DNA of 64,000 nucleotides, taken from contig NZ_CP098023.1 in NCBI RefSeq assembly GCF_030440425.1, positions 1,973,501 to 2,037,500 of the forward strand, read 5' to 3'. The notes under the pieces were generated by a model. That model saw nothing but the letters and a program-made list of their open reading frames with translations, had not been told where the DNA came from and ran no database searches. Within the stretch, counting starts at the first letter, position 1. Each line of letters starts with the position of its first letter. Source of the DNA: Microbulbifer sp. MI-G. GTDB lineage: Bacteria; Pseudomonadota; Gammaproteobacteria; Pseudomonadales; Cellvibrionaceae. Shown here in pieces: positions 41,408 to 50,837 of this stretch. Made by a program: the position numbers and the translations under genes.

Positions 41408-43607
41408 AGTTAAGTTTAATTCAATAGGTTGGAGCACCTCTACTAATGAAGCTAAAGTTCGAGAAGTTGGAGGTGCTAAAACTAAAATAGAATTTAATAT
41501 AGAAAAAATTATACACTCAGGTTTGTTTATTGTTCATGAGCTGGTTACTGATGGTTTACCTACATTAGTAAATTTTGACATGCAATTAGAATGTGAGTCC
41601 AAACAGTCAACATGGATCTCTGTTGACGTTGGTTACCATATTGACAATAAATTTTATTTTATTACCTTTAAGCATGAACGCTTTAATAAATTGCTAAATG
41701 TTAACTTAGATCCGGCCAGTATCCCTTTTTTAATCGCTAATGATTACAATACACCCTTAGAGTGGTGTAATGTTAAAATTCGAATTCGAGTGCGCTTAAA
41801 TGGAAAAGGAAGTGTAATATTAACACTGTCAAAGCCGATGCAAAGCAACCGAGAGCAAGGCTATTCGCTGCGATCAACTATAGATAATTACAACGAGTTT
41901 GCTTTACATAGTCGCTTGTTATCTGGATCTAATCTAGAGCTAAAATCTGCTTTCAGAAAGATGTATGTTCTTGATTCATATTGGACAAAACATAATGAAA
42001 TTGAGAAGGAGGCTGCCAAATTATTTATGGAAAAAGGAGAGCTTCATTTTTCAAAACTTCCACCAGTTAAAATTGATAGTTCCTATCCTCCTTTGAGTGT
42101 AACTAAGTATCCAAACTATGAAAGACGCTGGTATTCTTTAGAGCTTGTTCATATATTGTTGAGCGACTGGCGGTATAATAACAACTCTAAAGCTTTATTG
42201 GCTGCTACTATTGCAGCTGAAAAATTTATCTCGTTAGATTTTTATGGCGTACCAGAAAATATTAAATATATTTGGTACGATCATGGTACTGCGGATCGCA
42301 TGGTCATATTGACAGAATTATATTGTTGCTTAATTGATGGTGGTGGAGATAAAATTACTTTAGAGCGTTTATTTTATGTTATTTTTCGACATGCTCAAGC
42401 TTTATCTTGTGAATCGTTCTATTTGCGAAACCAGAGATTTAAATATCATAACCATGCAGTTTTTCAAGATCGTGCACTAATTATTATTGCTGAGGTATTT
42501 CCTGCAATTAAAATTTTTCAAGCTTGGAAAGATCTTGCAATTAATCGGTGTGCAGATCAGTTTGAAAACCTGATCAACTTTGAAGGCGTATCAATTGAAA
42601 ATAGCAGTGGTTATCATATTGCAATGCAAGGAATTGTCTCAGATATGATTAAGTTTTATTCATCGATTAAATTAACTGAACATTGTTTGGCGCTCCAAGC
42701 GTTAGAAAAAAACATGGATAGGTTCTCAACTTCATTATATTATCCTGATAACACTATTGTTGCATTTGGCGATACCTCATACAAATTAAATAATAAACGT
42801 CCCCCCAAAAAATTATACGTGCTCGAAGAAGAAATCAACTATTTTGAAGACTCAGGCTACTTTTTTATCACTGGGATGACAGATAGAGGGTGTGCTTTTA
42901 AATTTAACTTAATTTCATCGAGTAATAGTCTAATACACAAACATTTTGATAACCTATCCTTTACGCTGTGGGTCGAAGGGATTGAATTTATAGTAGACCC
43001 TGGTTTTTTTTCACATGCTCAAGATGAGGATTCTGTTTTCAGTAAGGGGCCTTATGCTCACAATACATCAATTCCAGCAGGTTTTAGTTGTGAGAATGAT
43101 TGGCGAGAGTCAATTACAGAGTCCACTATTAAAGTTTACATGTCTTCTTGTGCAAAAAAATATAAAATTGTAGGCAAGCATAGTTGTTATTTGGGTCAAA
43201 GTTTTACTCGCAGCATTTTTATATATGTGAGTAAGGGATATATTCTCTGCCGAGATAAGTTTCAGGGCAATATAAATTTAGTTAACAATATTCAGTTGGG
43301 TGATACTTTGCAGGTTAAACAAGAGAGCAATAAGGATTTTAGTATCTCATCATTAATAAGAAGCGAATCAATTAAGATAATTTATGATGATACTGTAACA
43401 GCTGAATGTGTAATCGGGCAAAATAAACCATTTATTTCTGGTTGGGTTTATCCTAAAGTCGGAGTAAAGGAAGCTGCTTATGCGTTGAATAGCAAGAGTT
43501 GGCAAAACCAACTCAGCTTTGCTATCTCGCTTAATAATGAGTCAGAGATTGAAATTGCAGATATCGTAAATCACTTCTCAGGAGTAGAATGGAATGATTC
43601 CATATAA
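41397..43607 (+). CDS. Heparinase II/III-like polysaccharide lyase
   Basis: I chose the ATG at 41397 (GGAG upstream), overlapping the previous stop by 11 bp and giving 736 residues. The middle region is an alpha/alpha toroid with 'WYDHGTADRMVILTEL' and 'NHAVFQDRALIII', matching alginate/heparin lyase motifs. The C-terminal beta-sandwich has 'HKHFDNLSFTLWVEGIEFIV', 'DPGFF' and 'YAHNTSIPAG', the heparinase II/III signature with catalytic His and Asp. No signal peptide is visible, so it may act in the cytoplasm or be exported with the locus. Such genes occur within capsule loci next to glycosyltransferases. A uronic-acid polymer is the expected substrate, which fits wecB/wecC. Confidence 0.85.
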   Translation: MNNKVKFNSIGWSTSTNEAKVREVGGAKTKIEFNIEKIIHSGLFIVHELVTDGLPTLVNFDMQLECESKQSTWISVDVGYHIDNKFYFITFKHERFNKLLNVNLDPASIPFLIANDYNTPLEWCNVKIRIRVRLNGKGSVILTLSKPMQSNREQGYSLRSTIDNYNEFALHSRLLSGSNLELKSAFRKMYVLDSYWTKHNEIEKEAAKLFMEKGELHFSKLPPVKIDSSYPPLSVTKYPNYERRWYSLELVHILLSDWRYNNNSKALLAATIAAEKFISLDFYGVPENIKYIWYDHGTADRMVILTELYCCLIDGGGDKITLERLFYVIFRHAQALSCESFYLRNQRFKYHNHAVFQDRALIIIAEVFPAIKIFQAWKDLAINRCADQFENLINFEGVSIENSSGYHIAMQGIVSDMIKFYSSIKLTEHCLALQALEKNMDRFSTSLYYPDNTIVAFGDTSYKLNNKRPPKKLYVLEEEINYFEDSGYFFITGMTDRGCAFKFNLISSSNSLIHKHFDNLSFTLWVEGIEFIVDPGFFSHAQDEDSVFSKGPYAHNTSIPAGFSCENDWRESITESTIKVYMSSCAKKYKIVGKHSCYLGQSFTRSIFIYVSKGYILCRDKFQGNINLVNNIQLGDTLQVKQESNKDFSISSLIRSESIKIIYDDTVTAECVIGQNKPFISGWVYPKVGVKEAAYALNSKSWQNQLSFAISLNNESEIEIADIVNHFSGVEWNDSI

Positions 43608-43623
43608 TAGCTTTATTAAACTC

Positions 43624-43650
43624 GGAGGGTGTTCAAAACTCTGTGTCAGC
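43624..43650. mobile_element. Possible IS256-type terminal repeat
   Basis: GGAGGGTGTTCAAAACTCTG and the following TGTCAG resemble the end of IS256-family elements (GGGTGTTCAAAA..CTGTGTCA). A transposase N-terminal fragment of that family lies at 50838-51011. No transposase sequence is recognised beside this end, so it is a remnant at best. Confidence 0.4.
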
Positions 43651-43815
43651 CAAATAGTCTCATAGGCTGATATATTTCCCCAAGCGATCCGGGAAGTGGA
43701 TGGTCGGCTGTGACAGAATCAAGTTTCAGTTCTGGATCGGGCCCCCTATGTCAGCATAGTTGTCGCGCCCACTTTTTAATCATCACTGTATTTGGGGACG
43801 GTAATTGAGTGGAGA

Positions 43816-44199
43816 ATGTCACGATATAACGATGGCTTTAAAGAGCGAGCAGTTCAAATGATGATTCCGCCGAATGCCATGTCAGTAGCCCAAGTCAGCC
43901 GGAAGACCGGCGTTTCCGAGCCAACCTTGTACAATTGGCGTAATCAATTTCGCAACCAGGGTGTAGCGGTGCCAGCTGATCCAAAGAACCCCGAGAATTG
44001 GGGTGGAGAAAACAAGTTAGCTGTAGTGATCGAGACTGCGGCCCTGAATGAAGAAGAGCTGGCAGAGTATTGCCGCCGTAAGGGGCTTTACGTTGAACAG
44101 GTGCAGCGCTGGCGTGAGGCAGCCGTGGCCGGAGCCAGTGGCCCTGATCGGTTGTCTATAGAGGAACGTCGGGAACTGCAGAAGGAAATAAGCGATCAA
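43816..44199 (+). pseudogene. IS3-family OrfA-like transposase, 3' end cut by an IS66 end
   Basis: The protein begins 'MSRYNDGFKERAVQMMIPP' and contains the helix-turn-helix 'VAQVSRKTGVSEPTLYNWRN', typical of the long-OrfA IS3 members. A second helical domain ('LAEYCRRKGLYVEQVQRWRE') follows. Similarity ends at about 44199, where the IS66-like end GTAACCCCATCTGAAAG begins; the frame then runs to 44244 in unrelated sequence. No orfB remains. Confidence 0.7.
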
Positions 44200-44507
44200 G
44201 TAACCCCATCTGAAAGACCGAACAGTTTTTCTCTACTCTCCTGATTTTTAACGATCAGGAGATTGAAATGGCCACTCATAGTAAATCTGATTTCTGGCAG
44301 CAGCACATCGGTGCCTGGAAGAACAGCGATCTATCCCAGGCAGCCTACTGCCAGCAGCATGAGCTAAAGCTCAGCACCTTCACCTATTGGCGCAACAAGC
44401 AGAACAAGCCCCGACCTAAGCTGATGCCGGTGCCCATGCCAGCTTTAGAGGCTTCGGTTGAGCTGGCATTGCCCGGTGGTATCCAGATGCATGTAAGCTT
44501 CCCCTGT
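44200..44507 (+). mobile_element. IS66-family element, left end only
   Basis: The left terminus GTAACCCCATCTGAAAGACC is followed by an accessory gene of IS66 type. Only about 310 bp remain; tnpB and tnpC are missing. The following IS3-type sequence starts at roughly 44505-44515 within the end of the accessory gene. Confidence 0.65.
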
Positions 44508-44513
44508 AAGTAG
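44268..44513 (+). pseudogene. IS66 family accessory protein TnpA, truncated
   Basis: The protein begins 'MATHSKSDFWQQHIGAWKNS' and contains 'LSQAAYCQQHELKLSTFTYW', characteristic of the small helix-turn-helix protein of IS66 elements. The C-terminal segment 'LPGGIQMHV' is where the family normally continues for about ten to twenty residues, but the frame ends early in sequence of the adjacent IS3 element. Confidence 0.8.
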
Positions 44514-44562
44514 ACAGTTTTAAACTTAGCGCATTCTGACAAACTATGGTCAGGAGGCCGAC

Positions 44563-44829
44563 ATGAAGAAATCAAAATATTCGGACAACCAGATTGTCTC
44601 GATCCTCAAGGAGGCCGAGGCGGGGATGAAGGTGAAGGAGGTGTGCCGCAAGTACGGTATCAGCTCCCCCACCTACTATGCGTGGAAGGCCAAATTCGGT
44701 GGTCTGGATGTGTCGCAACTAAAGCGTATCCGGGAGCTGGAGGCAGAAAACGCCAAGCTGAAGCGCATGTACGCCGATAAAGCCATGGAAGCCGAAGCCA
44801 TGCGGGATCTGATCGAAAAAAAGCTCTGA
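44563..44829 (+). CDS. IS3-family transposase OrfA (second type)
   Basis: This 88-residue OrfA begins '[20 protein letters not shown]' and has 'VKEVCRKYGISSPTYYAWKA' plus the leucine zipper 'LKRIRELEAENAKLKRMYAD'. It ends 'IEKKL'. A seven-A run (44816-44822, A-AAA-AAG) at the end is a classical -1 slippery site; a -1 shift there reads directly into OrfB ('ALKPIEKRDAVVHLVKAHGL'). Confidence 0.88.
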   Translation: MKKSKYSDNQIVSILKEAEAGMKVKEVCRKYGISSPTYYAWKAKFGGLDVSQLKRIRELEAENAKLKRMYADKAMEAEAMRDLIEKKL

Positions 44830-45342
44830 AGCCGATCGAGAAGCGTGATGCCGTAGTACATCTGGTTAAGGCGCACGGGCTATCCAAACGCAAAGCCGCC
44901 CGCTGTATTGGGCTATCGCGATCGGCCCTGTATCAGCCGTTGGTGGACTGGTATGAGCGAGATCGGGACGTGATCGAGCCCCTGTTAAAGCTGGCGGAGC
45001 AATGTCCGGGGCTCGGTTTCTGGAAGCTGTTCGACCGGTTGCGGCGCCAAGGTTGTACCGCCAACCATAAACGCGTTGGGCGTATATACCGGGAATTAAA
45101 GCTCAATAGGCGTCGTCGCACCAAGAAGCGGCTGCCGGTGAGGAAGCCTCAACCGCTGGTTGCACCCCAGCAGCCTAACCAGGTTTGGTCCGCCGACTTT
45201 ATGAGTGATGCACTGTATCGAGGCCCAAGGTTCCGCACTTTCAACATCGTTGATGACTTTAACCGAGAATGTCTGGCCATTGAAATTGATACCTCACTGC
45301 CCAGTGCGCGGCTAATCAGAGTCTTCGAACAGCTCAAGGAAG
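44823..45342 (+). pseudogene. IS3-family transposase OrfB, 3' half removed by another IS3 insertion
   Basis: In the -1 frame the protein reads 'KRKAARCIGLSRSALYQPLV', the HTH_21-like region 'PGLGFWKLFDRLRRQG', and the start of the integrase core 'NQVWSADFMSDALYRGPRF' with the first catalytic Asp. It is cut at about 45342 ('FEQLKE'), exactly where the next IS3 begins, so the second Asp and the Glu are missing. Confidence 0.85.
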
Positions 45343-45413
45343 GGTAATCACCCCGAAAACCCACCGGAACCAAAAGTAGAATTTTCCCGTAAAATACGCG
45401 CAGGAGATTCTGC

Positions 45414-45770
45414 ATGAAAAAATCGAAGTACAGCGACAGCCAGATTCTGGCGATACTCAAGCAGGCCGAAAACGGCGTGCCAGTGCCTGAACTATGCCGA
45501 GAACACGGTATGAGCTCAGCGAGCTTCTATAAGTGGCGATCCAAGTACGGCGGCATGGATGCCTCAATGATGGCCCGCCTGAAGGAACTGGAGGATGAAA
45601 ATCGACGCCTCAAGAAGATGTATGCCGAAGAGCGGTTGAAGGCTGAAATCGTTCAGGAAGCTCTGCAAAAAAGTGGTAAAGCCATCTCGGTGAAAGGAGA
45701 TGGCGCGGCAAGCCGTAGCCACACGGTACATCAGTATTCGAATTGCCTGTGCGGCTTTCGGTGTCAGTGA
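45414..45770 (+). CDS. IS3-family transposase OrfA
   Basis: The N-terminal 90 residues are a normal OrfA: '[20 protein letters not shown]', '[20 protein letters not shown]', leucine zipper '[20 protein letters not shown]'. A CAAAAAAG run near 45666-45672 is the expected slippery site. The zero frame continues another 30 residues, which are not conserved. In the OrfB frame just after the slippery site there is a TGA (near 45690) where relatives have an Arg codon, so a fused OrfAB would be blocked in this copy. Confidence 0.85.
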   Translation: MKKSKYSDSQILAILKQAENGVPVPELCREHGMSSASFYKWRSKYGGMDASMMARLKELEDENRRLKKMYAEERLKAEIVQEALQKSGKAISVKGDGAASRSHTVHQYSNCLCGFRCQ

Positions 45771-46488
45771 AAGTTGCTATCGTTATCAGCCTGTTCTCAG
45801 CGATGAAAACGAGGAGATTGCCAATTGGCTTATCCGGTTAACAAATGAGCAGAGTGACTGGGGCTTTGGCCAATGCTTTCATTACCTACGCAACGTGGAG
45901 GGCTCTCAGTGGAACCACAAGCGCGTTTACCGGATCTACTGTGAGCTGGCGTTAAATATGCGAATAAAGCCAAAACGTCGCCTCAAGCGCCAGGCACCAG
46001 AACCTCTGAAAGAACCAACAAAAGCGAACCAAGTATGGTCAATGGACTTTATGCATGACCAGCTAAGCGATGGCCGGAACTTCAGGCTGTTCAATGTCAT
46101 TGATGATTACAGGCGTGAAGGACTGGCAATCGAGGCCGGTTTTTCACTGCCAACGATACGTGTGACTCGCGCTCTCAACCAGCTACTTGAATGGCGGGGC
46201 AAGCCCAGCACTATCCGCTGTGATAATGGCCCTGAGTTCATCAGTCATGAGTTTGTAGCATGGGCGAAAAAGCGGCGAATACGGATCGAGTACATCCAGC
46301 CAGGCAAACCACAACAAAATGCTTATATCGAGCGAGCCAACAGAACCATTCGGTATAGTTGGCTCAGCAAGCACCTCTTCGACAGCCTTGAAGAGGTTCA
46401 GGATTATGCAACTGAATGGTTATGGTTTTACAATCACCGCCGGCCACACAAAGCAAATGGCGGTAAACCACCGTTGATGGTGGCTTAA
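45700..46488 (+). CDS. IS3-family transposase OrfB
   Basis: This 262-residue protein carries the HTH_21 region ('[17 protein letters not shown]', '[18 protein letters not shown]') and an rve integrase core with Asp in '[18 protein letters not shown]', Asp in '[11 protein letters not shown]' and Glu in '[13 protein letters not shown]'. It is nearly identical to the partial copy at the left window edge. The ATG at 45700 allows independent initiation. The catalytic triad is intact. Confidence 0.92.
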   Translation: MARQAVATRYISIRIACAAFGVSESCYRYQPVLSDENEEIANWLIRLTNEQSDWGFGQCFHYLRNVEGSQWNHKRVYRIYCELALNMRIKPKRRLKRQAPEPLKEPTKANQVWSMDFMHDQLSDGRNFRLFNVIDDYRREGLAIEAGFSLPTIRVTRALNQLLEWRGKPSTIRCDNGPEFISHEFVAWAKKRRIRIEYIQPGKPQQNAYIERANRTIRYSWLSKHLFDSLEEVQDYATEWLWFYNHRRPHKANGGKPPLMVA

Positions 46489-46527
46489 CCTCTACTTTTG
46501 GTTGCAGGTAAAAATGGGGAGATTACC

Positions 46528-47892
46528 GTCTTGCCGTACAGCACCCACGTCTTACTTTGATCCGAGGCCGGAGCTTTGCACCAGTGACGTATCAGTGGCT
46601 TCAGCCGAGAGCGATGTTTCCGCCCCAGCCAGTGAGCCAGTTTCCAGAACGCGACTCTGTCAATATGACTGAATATCTGGGCTTTGAAGTCAACGAACTG
46701 ATAGAACGCTGACCAGCCTTTCAGCTTCCGATTGACGGTCTCAATCATATCATTCTTGCTTTCGCTGTAGTTGCCTGACAGTAGAGCCGTTAACGAGGCA
46801 GCAAAGTTTCTCGCCTTCTCTCGGGGTATCGTTGTGACCACTCGCTGGTCGCCATAGCGACTCCGTTTGCGAATGATTCGGTGCCCCAGGAAGACAAAGC
46901 CATCATTGACATGAGTGATCTTCGCCTTCTCCATGTTTAATGTCAGCTTGAGAGCTCCCTCCAGCATTTGTCGGCATTCTTCTCGGATGTCTTCCGCCTG
47001 CGCTTAGTGCCTTAGTGCCTTTGACAATAATGACAAAGTCATCGGCATAGCGACAGTAAGCGACCGCTGGCTTCCATTGCCAGTTTTCGCGTACAGCAGT
47101 ACTGCGACCTTTCTGGATACTGTTATTCCAGTACCATCTGCCTTTCCGGGCCTTCTTGCCCAGGTAGTGCTCATCCAGGTACTGGTCGAACTCATGCAGC
47201 ATAATATTCGACAGTATTGGTGAGATAACACCGCCTTGGGGCACTCCTTGGCTAGCCGCCCGGAAGAGCACGGCATCGATGTGCCCAGCCTTTATGAATC
47301 GCCACAGGAGGTTCAGAAATCGCTTGTCTGAGATCCTGCGGCGTACTGCCTTCATAAGTAGCCGGTGATGTACGGTATCAAAGTAGCTGGAAAGATCCCC
47401 CTCTATGACCCATCGTCCCCGAGTTTCCCGGTTATCCGTCAGTTGCAGTTTCACCGTGCGAATCGCGTGGTGGACACTACACTCTGGGCGGAAGCCATAG
47501 GAGAGCGAATGGAAGTCACTTTCCCATATGGGCTCCATGGCCATTAACAGGGCTCGCTCGACAATACGGTCGCGCAGAGTTGGGATTCCCAGTGGTTGCT
47601 GCTTGCCGCCGGCTTTGGGGATGTAGACCCGTTGGGCCGGCTGCGGTTGGTATGTATCCTCAAGCAATTCTTCCCTGATTTGCTCCAGAACACCCGACAA
47701 TTTGGCCTGCAGAGTTGACTTGGTCTCCCCATCTATCCCTGGCGTGTTGGCGCCTTTGGATGACAGCGTGATCCGAGCCGCTTCTGCCAGCCAGTTGGGG
47801 TGTGCTATCAGGCGCAGCAGCCTATCTACCCGCCGGGTTGAGTCGGCCGTTGCCCAAGTGGCAAGCTTGCGTTGCATTTCGCTGATTATCAA
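46528..47892 (-). pseudogene. Group II intron reverse transcriptase/maturase, frameshifted and truncated
   Basis: The first 329-codon frame has the reverse transcriptase core: 'GANTPGIDG', 'RVYIPKAGGKQQPLGIPTLR', 'SYGFRPECSVHHAI', 'WVIEGDLSSYFDTVHH', '[20 protein letters not shown]' and the catalytic 'CRYADDFVIIVKG'. Right after this, near 47003-47020, a near-tandem repeat of GGCACTAA shifts the frame. The continuation (46485-46967) reads 'NMEKAKITHVNDGFVFLGH' and the maturase domain ('KLKGWSAFYQFVDFKAQIF'). That frame then runs into the neighbouring IS3, which removed the true C-terminus. Two defects make it inactive. Confidence 0.88.
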
Positions 47893-48551
47893 AGGTCTTC
47901 ACCTTACTTGGTCAGGTAGTTTGCTTGGCAAACACGTTTAAACTGCTCCCCTTCGTCATGTAATGGGCTTTCCCCATCGCGGACTACTACGGGAACTCCG
48001 CCAGTCAATGCGGCATCAGGGTCATGCCCCCTTGGCATCCGTCATCAACCTTCCCCGGTTTACCGATCTGGACTCGAACATGTTGGGGAGGCTGCCCATC
48101 GCACTCTTTACCCTTGCTGTCTGCAAGTTGACAGGAAGCTGCAGGCCGTTCTGTGATGGGTGCTGCTGGCCCGGAACCCGGCCTACCTGTCCAAGTTCCT
48201 TTGTTTGGCAGCGTCTACATATCGAGCTGCCTCACCTTCCTGTACGGCCTATTAGGTCACGTAGGCCGTGGTGACGTTTCAACCCTCAGAGGCGGATTAA
48301 TGGGTTCATGTTCTTCAGCCTTCCAACACTCAGCCTAGAGGATCATCTTGGCTTAGTGACCTCGCCTCAATCCCCGTTGTCAGCGGGTTACATCACTCTG
48401 TGGGCATACCACAGGTCACTGCCGCTCAGGCTCTCCACCCTCACAGTGGGAGGGATTGACTGGTTGCTTCATCCTGAAGCACCTCGCCAACATTCCAGAT
48501 AGACTCGTGGCTCCTTTGAGCATCCGTACTCGCCCTGAGCTCCGGGCACAC
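46528..48551 (-). mobile_element. Group II intron inserted in an IS3 transposase gene; 3' end lost
   Basis: On the minus strand the intron starts at 48551 with GTGTGCCCGG, a perfect GUGYG 5' end, directly after the IS3 orfB sequence ..AACCTATG. The IS3 copy at 11227-12226 continues without interruption at that point, so it is the empty site. About 660 nt of structured RNA domain (48551-47893) precede the reverse transcriptase gene. The intron is cut at 46527 by the complete IS3 element, so domains V/VI and the 3' exon are missing; it cannot splice as it stands. Confidence 0.85.
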
Positions 48552-48972
48552 CATAGGTTATGTCGGCCACCCAAAGCTGGTTGGGGCGCTCTGCCGTAAA
48601 CTCGCGATTCACCAGATCCAGCGGCTTATCAGCCAGCTCATCCGGGATAGTCGTAACGCAACGTTTGCCTCTTCGAACACCTTCCAATTGCAGTACCTTC
48701 ATCAGCCGTTCAACTGTGCAGCGGGCGACCTTTATGTCTTCACGGTTAAGCTGCTTCCAGACCTTGCGTGCACCATAGACGCGGTGGTTTTCTTCGTAGA
48801 TCCGCTGGATCTCAGGCTTCAGCTCATCGTCACGTTGAGCGCGCGCACAGCGTTGCTCTGGATTGGCCTGTAGATGCTTGCAGCGGTAAAAGGTCGATGG
48901 TGCAATCGGCAGAATCTCACAGATTGACTCGACACCGTACGCCTCACGCTCCTGGTCAATGAATGCCACCAT
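48552..48972 (-). pseudogene. IS3-family transposase OrfB, 5' exon of the group II intron
   Basis: About 140 residues are intact: '[20 protein letters not shown]', 'ENHRVYGARKVWKQLNREDI', 'VARCTVERLMKVLQLEGVRR' and '[11 protein letters not shown]' with the first catalytic Asp. The gene is then interrupted by the intron; the frame runs on to 48469 in intron sequence. The remaining half of the catalytic core is absent downstream. Confidence 0.85.
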
Positions 48973-49291
48973 TACTTCGGTTTGCGGTCGAGCTCCGCCT
49001 GGGCAAAAAAGCGGCAGCCTTGCGCAAGATCTCGTTAGCGCGTTTCAGCTCGCGGACTTCGCGCTCCAGCTCTTTGAGACGGGCTGCGTCGCTGCTGGTG
49101 GTGCCGGGCCTGGTACCATTGTCGACTTCCATCTTGTTGATCCATGATCGTAGGGTCTCGGGTGTGCAGCCGATCTTGGAAGCGATAGATGTGATCGCTG
49201 CCCAGCGTGATTGGTGCTCGTGCTCGCCGGTCAATACCATGCGAACTGCGCGTTCCCGTACTTCGGGAGAGTATCCAGGTCGTTTGCTCAT
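48956..49291 (-). pseudogene. IS3-family transposase OrfA, 1-nt deletion near its end
   Basis: The first 95 residues match the intact OrfA at 11874-12194 with a few substitutions. After 'ANEILRKAAAF' one C following the T6 run is missing relative to that copy, so the C-terminus reads '[16 protein letters not shown]' in place of '[11 protein letters not shown]'. The change lies at the normal frameshift region, so it could also alter OrfA-OrfB coupling. Confidence 0.8.
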
Positions 49292-49323
49292 TGGCTAATT
49301 CTCTCAAGAAAGTTAGCCTCCGA

Positions 49324-50800
49324 GAAACCCGGGGGATTCAACCGGTGACGCAGGCGAACCGACATCCGCAGGGAGTCGGTGGAGGGAAGGGAAAGCTAAT
49401 TCATCACACCCTCAGGAGGGCAACATGGCGGAGACGCAGAGCTTTGATCCCATGTCCACCTCACTTTTGAGGCTAGCGACGCGAGGTAGGGAACAATCGT
49501 AGAGATGCTTTACCAATCCCAATCTGTATCTGGCGAAAGATCTGCTGTGCGCGGCTTTTCATCAAACGCGCAAGGACGGCGCTCCAGGGGTGGACGGCCA
49601 ATCTGCCGCCGACTATGCCCAGACATTAGATGAGAATCTCGAGAGTCTTCTGTCTCGGGCAAAGGACGGTTGTTACCGAGCACCGCCGGTCAAGCACAGC
49701 TATGTGCCGAAAGGCAAAGAGTGGCGTCCAATATGGATCCGACCTTCGAGGACAATGTGCTGCAGCGGGCCGTAGTCCTGATACTGGAAAAGCTCTACGA
49801 GCCCATCTTTCACCCATACTCCTTTTCGGCTACCGACCGGGGAGGAGTGCTCATCAGGCGCTGTAGGTGATGGACCGGCGACTGAGCTGGGTGGGAGGTG
49901 GCCACGTAATCGAGATGGATATCCAGGGGTTCTTCGACCACCTGGACAAATACCAATTGCGGACATTTCTCCAGCAGCGGATAGGAGATGGCGTGACACT
50001 GCGCTTGATTAACAAATGGTTGAAAGCGGAGGTGATGGAAGAGAGAGGCCTTCATTATCCCGAGAAGGGAACGCCACAGGGTGGGGTGATCAGTCCGCTG
50101 CTCGCCAATGTGTACTGCACTACGTGCCGGACCAATGGATTGAGCCGGAAGTTAAACCCTGGCTTATCAATGGCATTTGCCTGATTCGCTTCGCGGATGA
50201 CGCGGTGTTGCTGACGAGAAACACCGAGGATGCTATTCGGACTACTGAGATACTGCCGAAACGGTTCAACCGCTTTGTCCTGACCCTGCATCCAGACAAG
50301 GCCTGTGTAACGGAGTTCAGCCCAAGCAGAGAGCCAGTATCAATTTTCTTGGGTTTACGCACTACTGGAAGAGAAATCGTCGAAGGGGCTGTGGAGCCTT
50401 GGGCGCAAGACCATGAAGTTGCGGTTCGCGCGTGGGCTCCAAGCCATAGCGCATTGGTGCCTGAGTAACCGCCATAAGCCACTGCCGAAGCAGCATGCTG
50501 CCCTATGTTAGAAGATTAGGGGCCACCACGCTTACTTAGGGTTAAGAGGTAACAGTAAGGCACTGAGGCGGTTCTTGTATCCAGTCAAAAGAATCTGAGT
50601 CAAGTGGCTGCGGCGGCGCTCGCAACGGCATGCGCTAAACTGGGAGGCGGCTGGAAGACTGCTAAAGCGTTATGCACTCCCCCCGGCGAAGCTAATTGCC
50701 ATGAAACCTGCAACTGTGGAGAGTTGAAGAGCTGGATACGTTAATCGCGCACGTCCGGATCTGAGGGGAGCGACAGCGGTAACGCTGTCGTCTACCCGAC
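49324..50800 (+). mobile_element. Second group II intron remnant, with domain V/VI-like 3' end
   Basis: A decayed intron of a different type from the one at 46528-48551. The 3' part is well preserved: a domain-V-like hairpin at 50729-50761 (GAGCTGGATACG ... CACGTCCGGATC) and a domain-VI-like perfect hairpin CGACAGCG-gtaa-CGCTGTCG, ending in CTACCCGAC at 50800. The 5' region abuts the IS3 end at 49323; I do not see a GUGYG start, so the 5' end is probably lost. Its gene is full of frameshifts. Confidence 0.75.
49519..50727 (+). pseudogene. Group II intron reverse transcriptase/maturase, multiple frameshifts
   Basis: Pieces in different frames line up as one protein: 'GAPGVDGQSAADYAQTLDEN', 'YRAPPVKHSYVPKG', 'YEPIFHPYSF', '[20 protein letters not shown]', '[17 protein letters not shown]', the catalytic '[12 protein letters not shown]', 'ALRRFLYPVKRI' and 'LNWEAAGRLLKRYALPPAKL', ending at 50727 just before domain V. 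At least five frame changes and two in-frame stops are needed, so it is dead. No endonuclease domain is seen. Confidence 0.82.
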
Positions 50801-50837
50801 TGTCATGTCTTTATCATTAGCAAAAAAGAGATGACCT

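Larger units (their letters stand above)
45343..46527 (+). mobile_element. Complete IS3-family element (copy 2, same element as 1-437)
   Basis: The element is 1185 bp with imperfect terminal repeats: left GGTAATCACCCC, and right, read inward, GGTAATCTCCCC. Both ends also share an inner ACCAAAAGTAGA block. It contains orfA and overlapping orfB. Its left end truncates another IS3 OrfB, and its right end truncates a group II intron reverse transcriptase, so it sits at a rearranged junction with no visible target duplication. Confidence 0.9.
48552..49323 (-). mobile_element. IS3-family element fragment interrupted by the group II intron
   Basis: The right terminus at 49323 (TCGGAGGCTAACTTTCTTGA read inward) and both gene starts match the element at 11227-12226. 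It keeps the 271 bp missing there. It ends at 48552, where the group II intron begins; the other half of the element is not found beyond the intron. Confidence 0.85.
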
